From positions 186,001 through 250,000 of the forward strand of contig VTFK01000370.1 of the NCBI GenBank assembly GCA_009617715.1: a DNA stretch of 64,000 nt, written 5' to 3'. Shown in pieces: positions 30,061 through 42,118 of this stretch. The position numbers and the translations under genes are program-made. This DNA comes from Plectrocnemia conspersa. Lineage: Eukaryota; Arthropoda; Insecta; Trichoptera; Polycentropodidae. The notes beneath the pieces are model-generated. The model ran no database searches. It saw nothing but the letters and a program-made list of their open reading frames with translations, and was not told the origin of the DNA. Position 1 is the first letter of the stretch, and each line of letters opens with the position of its first letter.

Positions 30061-32575
30061 TAATACAATATATTGTCTATACGTACTGCATATTTTTTGT
30101 TAATTTATTATTTCTTAGTGTATTTTTTGTGATGTATTAATTTTTTATGTTGTACATTCATTAGTAGCAAACAACTTTTTTATATTGCAGAATAATTTAT
30201 ACTAGCATGTTGTCTTTTAAAAAGTGTTTTTATTATCAAATAAATAACAATGCTTATTTTATCAAAAGTAAATATTTATTATGCATTTAATATATTTTCC
30301 CAATAATTAATAAATACAAATATTAGATCACAAAACGTGCGTAGTATTAAAGAAAATTTATTCTTATTTTTTTATCCAGGATTAATATTGATAATAATTA
30401 TTATAGGTTACATAAAATTCATAAATTGTATAACTTGATTTAATTTGTACTTGTTTGTGATTTATATTTTATAAAATCTACACAGTACTTTAAATTATAT
30501 AATGAAAAACTTCTTTAATCAAAAATTTACAAAACTCATAAATGGTTAAATGTCAAAATTACGCATTTACCTCTTGAGATGGAAAGTTTCAAAGCGTTAC
30601 ATAAATAAATAATTTTATAAATAACATTGCCTTTTTTGTTATAACAGTTAAATAGCAAATGACCCGATTTAAGAATCTCGCCGCGTATTCGTAAGTTTCG
30701 ACCAAACAGTACTGTTGGTAATCTTGGCATTGTTCGAAAGAGAAAATTTGTAACTGTCTTTACAATGTTCGTTGAAAACTAAAACTTCACTATTAAAACA
30801 CAGAAGTATAAATAACATAAAACATAGCTTAAAAAAAATATTGAAATTAATATAAATTAAATATGAGTGCTCTTTCAAAAAATAAATATTTTTTGGATGT
30901 TGAGAGAATTTTCAGTACGTTTTTCTCTTTATTATATTTTATTATTAATGATAATCCTTGCAACTTGGCGTAAAACATAATTCAGAGAGCTGCCTCTTGA
31001 CGTGTCAGGGGTCACGGCCAGAGATCAAACACCCTTATTATCAGCCCTTATTTTTATATATAATAAAATACTTCATATTTATTTATTGATACATATTAAA
31101 TATATTTTATACATTAAGCTGATTATACAAGCTGCATGTGAATAAAAAAATTATAAAACATTTTAAACATCTAAAATTCAGATTAATATAAGTAATCGTT
31201 CGATATAAAATTTTATTAAATAAAAAAAAATATTGCAAAGTTTAAATTAAATAAGTACAAAAAAAGAACTTACTAAATTACAATACAACTAAAACCAATT
31301 ACATTTATTAATGATATATTTAATATTTATCCTTATAATAATATTTTGAACACATATTTTTTTTAATTACTAGAGAATTCATTATATAAAATATAAAAAA
31401 ATATTGAATAGGGTTAAGGCCAAATTTAAATGTATAAGGGTTGTTAAAAATATTTAATATATTTATTATTTTATGGTACTACCTAGTTTTATAAAATATG
31501 TAGTTAGTGTATATATGTATATTTAAAATTATTTCTTAGCTAAACTTTATTTTGCATTATTATTCAAGATTGTTAGTAAATCACAATTTAGATATGTATG
31601 GTGACTTTGAATAAATCATAATAGATATTTTTATATAGTACGTGACCTAATAATATATATTGAAATATGTATTAAATTTCAATTATTAGGTTAGAGTATC
31701 ATTTATAGTCAGTTTGTTCTTCTTTTGTCAGAATTCAATTTTCCGGATCAGATAACATATTTGATTGGAAGTTTATCCAATATCTTTTGCATACAATTTT
31801 ATGTTTCGTAGTTATTTATGTATGTTCTTATTTAATGACTTTTAATTATTACAAAATAAATAAATTAAAAGTATGTTATTTTATATCCACTGTGTACATA
31901 TATGTGGATGTCTGAAAAATAGCGCATTAGTGTCGTGGTGTAAAAATTCATTGTTAATTGAATATGTCGCATTTAACCGCTTATATTCACTCCGGTTGCC
32001 TTTCGCCATTTTCGTGTGCGCTCTGTTTAACATTTTAATCTTTTTAACTTCCTTTTATGTCGCACACCTTATTTATTATGTTCAGCTTTATTCACACAAC
32101 ACTCTTTTCTTTATTCCTTTCAGACCAAAGGAGATTCAACGCTTTACTCCTTTACACAATGCATTATTTGATATATAGATGAGCGTTCGTAATATTTTCT
32201 CTCGGAGCCTTGTACTCTCTGCAATAAACAAGTTGAACACTTTCCGGTATAATTTAATGTCAAATTTACCATATTATACAATAATATTATTAAATACGCT
32301 TTATAAATATCTAGCCATGATAAATAAATTGAGTTAATTAACGCGAGTGGGTATTTATATTAAGGGAAATGTTGACCGTTAGTAACTATAGTTATTTGGT
32401 AACTTTATTTAAATTCGTTAACATATACAAAAAAAATCATTGAGTTAAGCATACATTGACATATGTGAACTAGCTTTATATATTATTTTTTTGACGTTTT
32501 ACAAACACGCTAATTTTTCTAAAAAATAATTATAGAGACTTTAAATATACACATACAAAGAATAAAGTTAATATA
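30061..32575. other. Long AT-rich stretch
   Basis: About 2.5 kb of AT-rich DNA. A short GC-richer patch at 30,985-31,030 contains TGACGTGTCAGGGGTCA. A plus-strand frame at 31,873-32,178 (101 codons, hydrophobic) has no recognised family. Nothing else is assigned. Confidence 0.45.
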
Positions 32576-32579
32576 GATT

Positions 32580-33375
32580 GGAGTTTTCATACCAGAAGTC
32601 CACTAGCAATATAATAACATAAATAATATATCCCATTAAAAATACAGTGTACAGCTTGCCTTAAGGCGGCAATTTTCCGAGAGACGTTACAAAGAAGAAT
32701 AATAACAGTTGAAACTTGGATAAGTAAAATATTTTTAATTAATGACCTAAACGTGTACCCACAAGGCCCCGTAAATATATTGCACTTGTGTTTTGAGGCG
32801 TATGTGACGACATTAGCCGAAAACGTTATTTGCGTACTAAATATATCCGCGTGTTTACTCCAAGGATCTCTCCTTTTGTCGTCTGGTTGAAATATGCACG
32901 AAACTTTACAAATCGCTCCCTTCACTACACAATGCCTCCCGAGCGTACCTTTTTTTGCCGCGAGCACAAAAACAGCCACCTCCTTATTTTCAGTTATAAA
33001 CATTTTACAACATAAATAATCCCGTGGGGGGCCGCAACGTGCACCAAAGTGCGAACTTAAGAACAACGAGCTTTGGTATCGTATTTTGTTCGTTGGCTTT
33101 CGCCCCGACTTTTCCGGCCCGAATTTCGCCCTCTGCGGCGTTTTTCGAACAGTTGTATTCGTCGGCGACAAAATACTCTTAATTATTCGTCAATTCATCA
33201 GCGAAAGCTCATAAGCGAGGCAATCAGTATTCTGGCATCGCTCCTACCACCGCCACCACCACGATTCCGATCCCCTTTTCATCCTGGTAATCTACCACCC
33301 CTAGCTTTGACCTCCCAGAGGCTTACCGAGCAGGGTTGTCTTCAGTTTAGAAAACTTCAAAGATCGTTGGCTAAT
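32580..33375. promoter_or_regulatory. Largest GC-rich island, with a 194-codon frame
   Basis: A minus-strand frame runs 33,171 to 32,587, the longest open frame in the window. It is basic at the N-terminus and hydrophobic at the C-terminus, but has no domain I recognise. Its second half lies in AT-rich sequence and the plus strand is also open in places (32,830-33,015 and 33,073-33,378). A CCACCGCCACCACCACG patch lies near 33,248. I favour a conserved non-coding block or promoter-type region over a gene, with low certainty. Confidence 0.25.
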
Positions 33376-33906
33376 TAATGCTGGCATTTAAATAATTTAC
33401 ATATACATTTTCGTTAGTTTTATATACATTTGTGTGTGCCGTGATTTATGTTAATGTATCTTAAATAAAAATACCTAATAATCATTATTTACAAGTAATG
33501 GTTTATTACTGTTCTACAAAACGCGACCACGGAAGTGTATTTGTGCGGCCCGTTAGCATTTTAATAATAATATATCCAGTTGTCAAATTACCGTTAATAC
33601 AAGCTATAAAACATTCAATTTATATAATTTAGCTGGTATTATTTTTGATTTTTCGTTATTTCTTTGCTTCTTTCTTAGTATTCGATCTAAATTTTCATAT
33701 CGAATACCTAAATTTACTGCTAATGTCTAATATTTTTTAAGCGTTCAAAAAACAACAAAGTCATAATTTGCAAACAAATTTTAACACAAACGGAGCCGCG
33801 TTAAAAAACTACAATCTGTCCCTTTGAATAATAAATGTTCATTGTGAAAGTACTATCTAGAAAGTGGGTGCTTTTGAAAGAAACGCTCCTTTTATTTTTT
33901 TGTATG

Positions 33907-33982
33907 TATAAAAAGGGCTGAAGGAACTTATACCTGAAATACATCGGTACATACATCTCAAGCAGCTGTAGTTCAGTTCGGA
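33907..33982 (+). promoter_or_regulatory. Core-promoter-like sequence
   Basis: TATAAAAA at 33,907-33,914 followed by GGGC, then 5'-leader-like sequence and TTCAGTTCGGATAC at about 33,972-33,985. TCAGTT is an initiator-like motif, but its distance from the TATA box (about 65 bases) is longer than usual. A polypyrimidine tract and CAG (about 34,024-34,044) look like a splice acceptor downstream. No exon or product is identified; it may be an LTR or a decayed gene promoter. Confidence 0.25.
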
Positions 33983-34054
33983 TACATTATTTGAGGTTGA
34001 TTTTTACTTTTTTTAATATATATTCTTGCTATTATTTTTCCAGATTTTTTCAAG

Positions 34055-34205
34055 GAGAACGGGCCCCGGGAATTTGTCCCCTCTCTCCCCCTCCCATTGG
34101 CAGGCCTGCTTATAATCGTCAAACATTTTAATATATAGGCTTACATATGGCTTTTCTAGTGTCTACCAGGGAAAAAATACGACGCCCAGAATAAATAATA
34201 TTTTG
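34055..34205. other. GC-rich patch, possible hAT-element end
   Basis: GGGCCCCGGGAATTTGTCCC, then a run of CTCCCCCTCCC, then GGCAGGCCTGC. Later there is GGAGGCCCCTC. Patches of this type occur near the ends of ZMYM1-like hAT elements, and a similar C-rich patch lies at 54,965-55,020 beside the hAT relic. Not proven. Confidence 0.2.
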
Positions 34206-34945
34206 GAGGCCCCTCAAAGTTGAAAAAATAAATGTGCTTAAGACAATAACATTAATTATATTAAATATTTAATCTATTAAATCATTCACTTACATGCTCT
34301 AATGCCAATTTATATGGCTAATATGTCAATTATATTCTGTGTTGTATTTTGTGACTACTTTTTTCGTAATTTTTGACAATCTGTGTGTATATACCGTATA
34401 TGAAACTAAAAACTAATGTCTAGAATAAGCTCTGATAAAACGATTAAATTTGTTATTGATAGTATTTTATTGTTGTAAAATATGCGTCATATTTTTAACT
34501 ACTGTCTCTAAAGAATTCGAAAATATTTTTTTATTATGCTATGCTGGTTTAGGTCTTATTGTAGTAACTTTCTCTGAATCTTCTTGAACAGGTACAAATT
34601 CATAGATAAATGCCATTTTCAGCAGTACCAAAAAAAGTACAGCAACCCACACACTAAGATTTAAATTTATTAACTTTATTAAATATAAATAAAAGTTTCA
34701 ATTAATGTTGTTGAAAGTGGTTACGATTATTATATGGTTAAATTTTTGATATAGATCGCCATATTCCCGATACTTCCACTGAGTAATGCTTAATAATAAT
34801 CATTGCACGGATATTGTTAAAGCAGCGCCGAAAATATTTTATTCGAGGTAAAAAGTATCGACTGTAATATTAATAAAATTGTTTTCGGTTTATTAAAACA
34901 TTTTTAATTAAATATTTTTAATACAAAAATTTATAAACCCTAGTG
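34206..34945. other. AT-rich sequence, nothing identified
   Basis: AT-rich; no recognised element. Confidence 0.5.
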
Positions 34946-34949
34946 AATA

Positions 34950-35260
34950 TTTTTGCTGATCACACGTTCCGCCGGCCGATTCAATATCGAGAACTTTATA
35001 CGAACGAATCGCAATTTGCCATTATATTGTTCACGAACGTTTTCATTGGACGAGATTAAGGAAATTTCTTTCAATTTTTAGCAATTCTCGGAACGAAACA
35101 GATTAAAGGCTGTCTATCTTGTCAATCGCGTGCAATTAAATACGGATACAATCCGATTAACGCCCGTTATCACTGCTAATAAAAACAGACTCGACCGTTA
35201 GGGATATATAGGGACTACGATAATTTTTCGGACAAATCCAGATACAGATGTTGTTCTTTA
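34950..35260. promoter_or_regulatory. GC-richer island
   Basis: Complex block with CGCCGGCCGATTC near 34,972, ACGAACG repeats near 35,002 and 35,033, and a TAATCC/GGATTA-type homeodomain site region near 35,150-35,160. No open frame of note. Confidence 0.2.
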
Positions 35261-36035
35261 ATTGTTAATTAATTGCCTTTAAAGCCCTGAAATAGAACTG
35301 TTATTTCACATTCAATACCTTAACTTTATTATTAAATATATATGTTTATTATTTAACCACAAAAAATAATGTGAATCAATATCTTTTTAGCTAGATGAAG
35401 TTTTATAAAACATGGCAATGAGAAATATTTTAACTAATAATATAATGTGTTAATTTATAATAATGCCTGAGAATGAACTAGAAACTGTAAATAACTTATT
35501 TGAGTCTGTGAAAACATATATATAATACGTCATTTGCTGTTTAATTAGTGTAAAGCTATTTTTTACCACAACGGTATTTTAATTAAAGTTAATAATAGCT
35601 ACTTAGTTTGATTTTCAAATAAAAAGAAAAACTACTATTTAAATATTTTATAAATGATGTATTAAAATAAAAGGTTTTCATATTTACTAATTATAATAGC
35701 TATTATGTAAATATTTGTAAAGAAGTATTTGTGACAAAATATAATAAGTTACCCAAAAAATAATTGAACCAAAACATTGAATGCTCAGTATCTTAAAATA
35801 AAATAAATGTGTCACAATATACGTATTTACATAAATCGCTGTAAATTAACAAGCTTTTCAGCTACGTAATGCACGTAAACATTTAAACATTTGATAACAT
35901 ATTAAACGTATGTAAACATTCTTTCTAAATAATGTTTAGTTGGTTAATTTGATTTCTATATATAAGTAAATAATATTTACACGCCAAAGAGTGATTAATA
36001 TGCAAATTCAAGGATAATTCCTTAATATGTCGATT
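35261..36035. other. AT-rich sequence, nothing identified
   Basis: AT-rich, no recognised element. Confidence 0.5.
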
Positions 36036-36039
36036 GAAC

Positions 36040-36425
36040 CCCAACACCTTACCTCAAAGCCCGAATGGCTCTCGAGAGACGACTTCGGCTATATTCCGTC
36101 TACTCCATAATCCTCCTATATTTGTAAGCTGATACATAATTTGATCTCGTTTTAATTGCATTTGCTCAACTATTGAATATAAATTACACATAAATCCGAC
36201 GAATAAATTATTCGTGGCTTCGATAACCACATAATTTCGCATTTACAAGTCTCTCCGTCGACTTATATCCACGGTTATGAATTGGATATTGGCACGTAAG
36301 GTGTCTGCGAAATCCAGAGCCGTTTTTATGTACGCGAACCCTCAGCGGACGTCGCGCGGTTTAAGTAGAAATTATGTCCCCGAACATGTTTGCCAAATAA
36401 AACAGCAGTAAAACGCGTTATGTAT
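36040..36425. promoter_or_regulatory. GC-richer island
   Basis: Complex sequence with CTCTCGAGAGACGACTTCGG near 36,070 and CAGCGGACGTCGCGCGG near 36,343. A short minus-strand frame (36,054-36,242, 62 codons) is not recognised. Candidate enhancer. Confidence 0.2.
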
Positions 36426-36759
36426 GAACGACCGTAAAAAATAAATTTACTTTATCCTCATGTTTTATCTTTATTTATCTTGTCCGGAAATAATGTATTG
36501 TTTTCCTTAAATGAGAAGCGAGGGCGAATCGCGGAACCGAGTGAAAATATATTTTTATTTTATGTTTCAATTCGTGGAAAATAAATTTATGCGCATTCAT
36601 CGGTCGCTTGTTCTCCAATTTAGGTTTGAAGAAATTCTATATACGTGAAGTGATAAATAAATAGCTTTTGAATGTTTTTCATAAACTGTTCAAATTGAAT
36701 GAATGTAAAAATGATATGATTTAAAAAAAAGTATAACAATGTACATTTATTTATTCTTA

Positions 36760-36910
36760 CATAGATGGCAGTATTTTTTTACTCTGTTAGCAACATTGCC
36801 GTGTATTATAGGGTCAAAGTTATGAGGCAGAATTTACTAGGCTGACAAAAACGTTAAGCTTGCAGTGTTTTAAAATGCGGCAATCCATAATCCTATAAAG
36901 TGCGAGGTTC
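36760..36910 (+). mobile_element. Possible Tc1/mariner-type 5' fragment
   Basis: TGTTAGCAACATTGCCGT at about 36,786-36,803 resembles the phrases at about 5,256 and 8,506. It shares the surrounding GTCAAAG...GGCTGACAAA style of such leaders. No transposase follows in the plus direction. Confidence 0.25.
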
Positions 36911-37560
36911 TTTTAGTGATCTGTTTCTTCAATGCGAAATGAAAAACTACTGCTAAAATTCATTTTTTATATTTATAGCAATGACATAAACAAGTAAAAT
37001 ATAAATATTAATTAAAATAGGGCAAACTTGCGTTCATGATAAATATTAGAGTACAATGCCACTCGTTGTTTTTAATAATCAGTAGGGAAAAAATACAATT
37101 TGATACCGAAATAATAGGTTATCGGAAAAAACATTATGTATAAATAAATTAATGCAATATAAGCTAATTCTATAATTAAATTTCTTAGAAACATTTAAAA
37201 TTACCAGTTTTTTACTGTTCTACATTTAACCATCAATACAAAAATTTGGTTTTTAAGATATCAAAAAAGTTTATTTTTATATTGTTTAGTATCATATTAT
37301 ATTGTTAACTATTGCGTTAACAACGTTTTTAGCCTTGTTTTTTTTACCTAATTTTATTTTTAACTAGCTTATTCAAAAGATTTAATATAATTAGGTACTT
37401 TTTTCTACCTGAACATATTAGGCAATATCAAAATAAATGTATTCTTTTTAATGAAGCAAAAATCACTTATAAATATTTTATTTTATTTTAATGATTCAAA
37501 GTATAATTTTATTTTAAATATATAACCTTCTCCCCCTACTCGGTCATTTTTTTTATTTCG
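36911..37560. other. AT-rich sequence, nothing identified
   Basis: AT-rich, no recognised element other than proximity to the mariner relic that follows. Confidence 0.45.
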
Positions 37561-37569
37561 ATTAGTATC

Positions 37570-38145
37570 ATATGTTGAATGCTTTGATACAAAATATTCC
37601 GATAGTCCCCTTTTCACATGGTCTTCATTTTTAAATTTATTTTCATCTAGGAAGTGTTGTATTGATAGGAATAAATGGTAGTAAGAAGGATCAAAGTCTA
37701 AAGAATAAGGTGAAGTAGTTAGCCAGGTTACTTGATTTTATCGAGAATCAATTTTATGTCGTAAAACTATTCGACTTGTGTTGACAGGTGTAGCTCTTTT
37801 TTTATTTTCTCATGTAAACGATCCAGCTGATCACAATATAAACTTGTTGTTTTTGTTTGGCTAAGTTAAAGAGTTCGTAATGCACAATCTCTTTGCAATC
37901 CAACCATACACACAATATAACTTTTTACATATCGAAAATGATCGAAATAGGGTGACTAGCTTCTCGAGAGCTTCTTTCTAGAAGCTCTCGAGATATGTGG
38001 ATATGCGCCGAATTGTTTGGACCCCATACAATATACAGCTTATCTCCAAGCCTTCCCAACCTTCTTAATGTGTCTATGCACTATTAAATTGGATTGATTT
38101 TGTTTCTCGACCAACTAATGGATAGTTTATATACCGATATCTTAT
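37570..38145 (-). mobile_element. mariner (DD34D-type) transposase relic, copy 1
   Basis: The minus-strand translation gives, in order: IVHRHIKKVGKAW near 38,040-38,080 (DNA-binding region, family VENHLRRLGxV); VILCVWLDCKEIVHYELF near 37,870-37,925 (family VMLCIWWDxKGIVYYELL, with the catalytic D of WWD kept as WLD); CDQLDRLHEKIKKE near 37,800-37,840; and YSLDFDPSYYHLFLSIQHF near 37,650-37,695, then DENKFKNEDHVKRGL near 37,600-37,645. In the block SPDLAPSDYHLF the third catalytic Asp is replaced by Tyr (PSYYHLF). Two or three frameshifts occur. Terminal repeats were not found. An inverted repeat at 37,962-37,993 lies within the relic. Confidence 0.85.
37962..37993. other. Perfect 14-bp-arm hairpin
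   Basis: TCTCGAGAGCTTCT at 37,962-37,975 is the exact reverse complement of AGAAGCTCTCGAGA at 37,980-37,993, with a TTCT loop. It lies inside the mariner relic where a mariner gene would not normally have such a structure, so it arose after insertion, perhaps by a fold-back replication error. Confidence 0.85.
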
Positions 38146-39560
38146 GAATTATCTATCAATTCACAAATGTTTTTAATGGCCGTAGCTGCCGATTTTTTTT
38201 TAAATTTATTTTATATGAACTGTTTACTTGGTAATTAATCTGCCATCGTAAATTTTAGAGATAATTTTTTTTTAATTTTGGATTATAGATTTCAGGTGTG
38301 TTTTAAACACAGACACAAAAAATACGTACTAATATACAAACGGCCAAAGCACGTTTAAACTTAAAATAAAAATAACGACATTTATTTCGGGACAATTATA
38401 AGTGGTTTTTTTGCGCTTCGTTTGTGTAATGGCGATATAAAATCAAGAGAACCATTAGATAATTACAATTAATTTAACGACTATCCTTTTGGATTATTTA
38501 TTTTTATAGCAAAAGCAAGGCACATTAAGAATTTAAGCTAGTTAAAAATAAATAGAAAATTGTTTAAAAGCAATTACATTTTTGTAAAAAAAATATTTTC
38601 TCTTATAGATGTCAGTCAGAATATTTATCTCAATTATATGTATATTTAATGCCTTAAAATCAACCGCGCACAGTTTTGATGTATTTAATGCTTTGACAAC
38701 ACCTTCAGAGTTAATTTATGCTGTATTACTTGAATTCAGAAAATTGTAACCTACAACCCAATAACTAGTATCTTGTTATTCGGCTATTATCTAATTGATA
38801 AACGTAATGTGACTGGAATCATAATTTTAATCAAAACTTAATTTCATCTACTTCTACCTTAATTGGCGCAAAATTTTATAGGTAATTGAATAAATATCTA
38901 AATAACTTTTCGATAAAACCTTATCAATGTGAAAATTAAAAAAAAATATGTTGCGTGAGGAAAACTCATTCTAAAAAAAGTCTAAATAAGTACTTATATA
39001 ATATATATTACAAATATAATTTGTTTATAAATTTCCAGTCACAATTCTAGTGAGAATTAAATATCGTTATAATGTTCCTTTCGCTAGTTTTTTATGAAAT
39101 AAAAACAATGGACACGAATCTTATAAAATGCCTTTGTTTTACATTTACATTAGACTATTCGTATGGTTTGTAATTGTTTTAATTCAATTTTTACTTACAA
39201 TTGATAGTTTATATGGATAATTAACTATGGCAAGCGTTTAATTTTTGCCAACGAAGTTTACATTTATTAATAATAATAAATGTATGACACTGAATCTAAG
39301 ACCTTAGTTTAAATCTGGTGTTTAAAATGTATTTATTAGTATTCACCTTGAATTTAAATAAAAAAAAATAGCTAAGTTTTAAAAGATTACATAATATTTT
39401 AATGTTAAACCTAAAGTGTCTTATGTCATATATCTAAATATATTTTATGATCATTCATATTTTTTAGATTTGTAATAGATATGTATTACATATTTAAATA
39501 GTTTTATTATAAAAATTATAATGGTTTTAACCTCCTGAAAAGTGTATACATAATGCATTA
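38146..39560. other. AT-rich sequence
   Basis: AT-rich. TGTGTTTTAAACACA near 38,295 is a small palindrome. No element recognised beyond the mariner. Confidence 0.45.
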
Positions 39561-39639
39561 AAAAAAGTGTACATTGATTTGTTTGAGCATAATTTTTTTC
39601 ATAGCTATACAAAAAAAATATTTTCTTACTGTATTGTGA

Positions 39640-39800
39640 TGAATATCCCTGGAATGTTACAGCGCGGCGGCGTTTCGCTTGTCACAGAATACGTTCAAAG
39701 AAGTCAAAGGACAAACAGTAACAAAAAGTACACTATATTGGGGAACGCTATAGGAGGGACCGCCGCATACGCTATAGGGGGGACACTATAGAGGTGTTTA
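39640..39800. mobile_element. Possible pogo/Tigger-like terminal segment
   Basis: The right edge, read on the minus strand, is CAGTAAACACCTCTATAGTG, flanked by TA. This resembles pogo/Tigger termini, which start CAGT and contain an ACCTC-TATA pattern with a TA target duplication. Inside, CGCTATAGG(A/G)GGGAC occurs twice (about 39,748 and 39,770) and CTATAG a third time. The block is GC-richer than its flanks and open in one plus frame (to 39,791), as a transposase tail or subterminal region might be. The left end was not found. Confidence 0.4.
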
Positions 39801-41925
39801 CTGTATTTATTATCTTACTTATTTATTATCTTTTGAATAGCGTATTTATTATAAATCCATAGAAAATGCCAGAGTGCCATCTATCGATAGCCATTATGTT
39901 CATTAGATAGATTGACATATATTTTTATATATTATTTATATTTTATATATATTTTTTTTAATATAGAATTTCTACTTGCGATTGTTTACCAAAAATACAC
40001 ATATGCATTCACTGTAGTTTTTCCTTTTCTTTTTTTCTTTTTTCATAAGTAAAAGTCATATACATCACTTAGGTAATATGCTTTATACTAATTTATAAAC
40101 TATCTGTGTTATGATTATTAAGAATGGCAAGAATAATAAATTATAAATATTATTTGTACCTTCAATTATGAAGTTTTTTCGATTTTATTCGTATGACAAA
40201 CATACGATTTTTAAATCGTTACATACACATTTTCCCTAATTAAATTTGTTCAGCTTAATTTCCGTGAAATGTTTACTACTTGAACGCAACGTGAAAGTGG
40301 TTATCTCGACGAAATTAATATAAAGTGGGCACAAATGTTGCTTTTCGATCGATTCGCCAATAAAATACCTTCGAAACCGCAACGAGTACTAAAAATATTA
40401 CGACCAATATATAGGGCGGCTCAAAAAAACATATTTTAAAAGCTCATATCTTATGAACTGTTATTTTGTTATCGTGGTGGTCGATATAATGTGAATTTAG
40501 ATGGTTTCGAATAACATCAATAATTTATTTTAAACATTTATAGGTTGCTCTGTAACATTATAACAATCACTTCATTTACAAAAATAAATATTTAGCCAAA
40601 TAATATAAGTTTTAATGATTTAACTTAATGGAATGTTTATACGTCTAACAATAGTTTAAATATTATGATTAAATTTTTTAAATTATAAGTTTGCTCAAGT
40701 CTGAAATACTTAACTGAAGACCTGGGGCCATTGAAGTATATGCAATTAAAACAAGACGTGCTTATATTTATAATTAAGTTTAGTTGCTTTAAAGACGATT
40801 AGTTTTAATATTTATTTTCGCGAAATATATTTCTAATAATGATATTGTTTAATATAAATACTATTTTTATTTAATCCAATATTTATATATAGCAACTTGA
40901 ACACCCGAAAATCCTTAAACTTAATAAACGTACTTAATAAAATCCCACGCTGTTCAATGAACTGTTTATGAATTATTACGTTATTTTTATTAATAACGTG
41001 CTTTTTTATTAATTATTATATAAGTCAGCTGCTTTAAGATCTATGATCTGTTATTTATATACTATATTTAAGCTTTTAATCCTGGTGTATGCTCAGGTAC
41101 ATAGCGATCACTCTCTATTTATAGTAATATCCTTGCTTACTTTCTAAGGTTGTCCACGAGCTTTAATGCTTGCATTGAAATATATATATTTAAAAAATGC
41201 TCAATACTACGTCGTTTAGAGAATTGTTTACAAAATATTGATTTATAGTTATGACTTTTTGTCTGGGAAATTAATTAGCCGCGTAGCCGAGCAACGATAA
41301 AAAATAATAACGATATTTTTGACCACCAAACTAATTTAGTTGTTTGTATAGCAGCGTTAATTACCGTTAAAAGCACCGAAAGAGAAGAAACATAAGCTAA
41401 GGGGAGGGGAAATATCCACTTTCGGGAAGCATTTGTCTGCCTCTTGATAACCAACTATCCGGGAAGACGTGATATAAACGTGATTGAATAATGAGAATCC
41501 GGATGGTCTTGTAAAAGAATTTCTCGGTATTCCATCAAAGAGATATTTGCTGTGTAGGATTGTACGGGACCGCATGTGATAAATGGCATAGGCTTTTGTA
41601 TATGCAAATACCTATAAATACTTCTTCATATATAGATGATCGCAATGAGTGATGTGATGTGAAAAAATATGACATTTATGGTTGAAGATATTTCACTTTT
41701 ATGTATGAATAAATGTTTTGCATGGACATGATGATTTCGTAATGCGAATTGTATATACAAAATGTATATATATAAAATACATACATATATAATATATGTA
41801 TGTATATATAAAGCTTTTAGCTGGTGGTTAAAAATATACAATATTTTTAAATACGTATATTTCATGGACTGGTATAAAAATGAAAATTTTTAATTAATAA
41901 TGACCCTTGGTATTTACGATATTTA
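39801..41925. other. AT-rich sequence with one long palindrome
   Basis: AT-rich. A short complex patch at 41,340-41,580 holds a minus-strand frame (72 codons, unrecognised). Nothing else besides the palindrome listed separately. Confidence 0.45.
41777..41805. repeat. 29-base TA-rich palindrome
   Basis: ATACATACATATAT and ATATATGTATGTAT are exact reverse complements separated by one A. This simple-sequence palindrome could extrude as a cruciform. Confidence 0.8.
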
Positions 41926-41929
41926 CAAA

Positions 41930-42118
41930 TGATTGCCCAGCTAAACCGCATAAACGATATCACCGTTCTATTCGCTGACGACACAGCTATTTTATGCGCC
42001 TATAAAAATACCCATTGATCGGTAGATAGCCTTTAAATGAAAATAAAATGATTTAGGAATATTTTAACAAATAGCCAATCACTTTATATCACAAAATACG
42101 TTGCTGTTTTCCCGTATA
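41930..42118 (+). mobile_element. Non-LTR reverse transcriptase fragment
   Basis: The plus strand from 41,932 reads IAQLNRINDITVLFADDTAI, then LCAYKNTH and a stop. LFADDTAIL is the catalytic FADD block of jockey-type RT, preceded by the INDIxx segment typical of the family. Similarity fades after about 42,110. No other RT block is seen nearby, so this is a short fragment. It differs from family X, which reads FADDLK/YADDLK. Confidence 0.65.

Noticed and set aside
40410..40560. Possible small element: GGGCGGCTCAAAAAAAC with AGGTTGCTCTG at the other side.
   Set aside because: The two sides do not form a convincing inverted or direct repeat.
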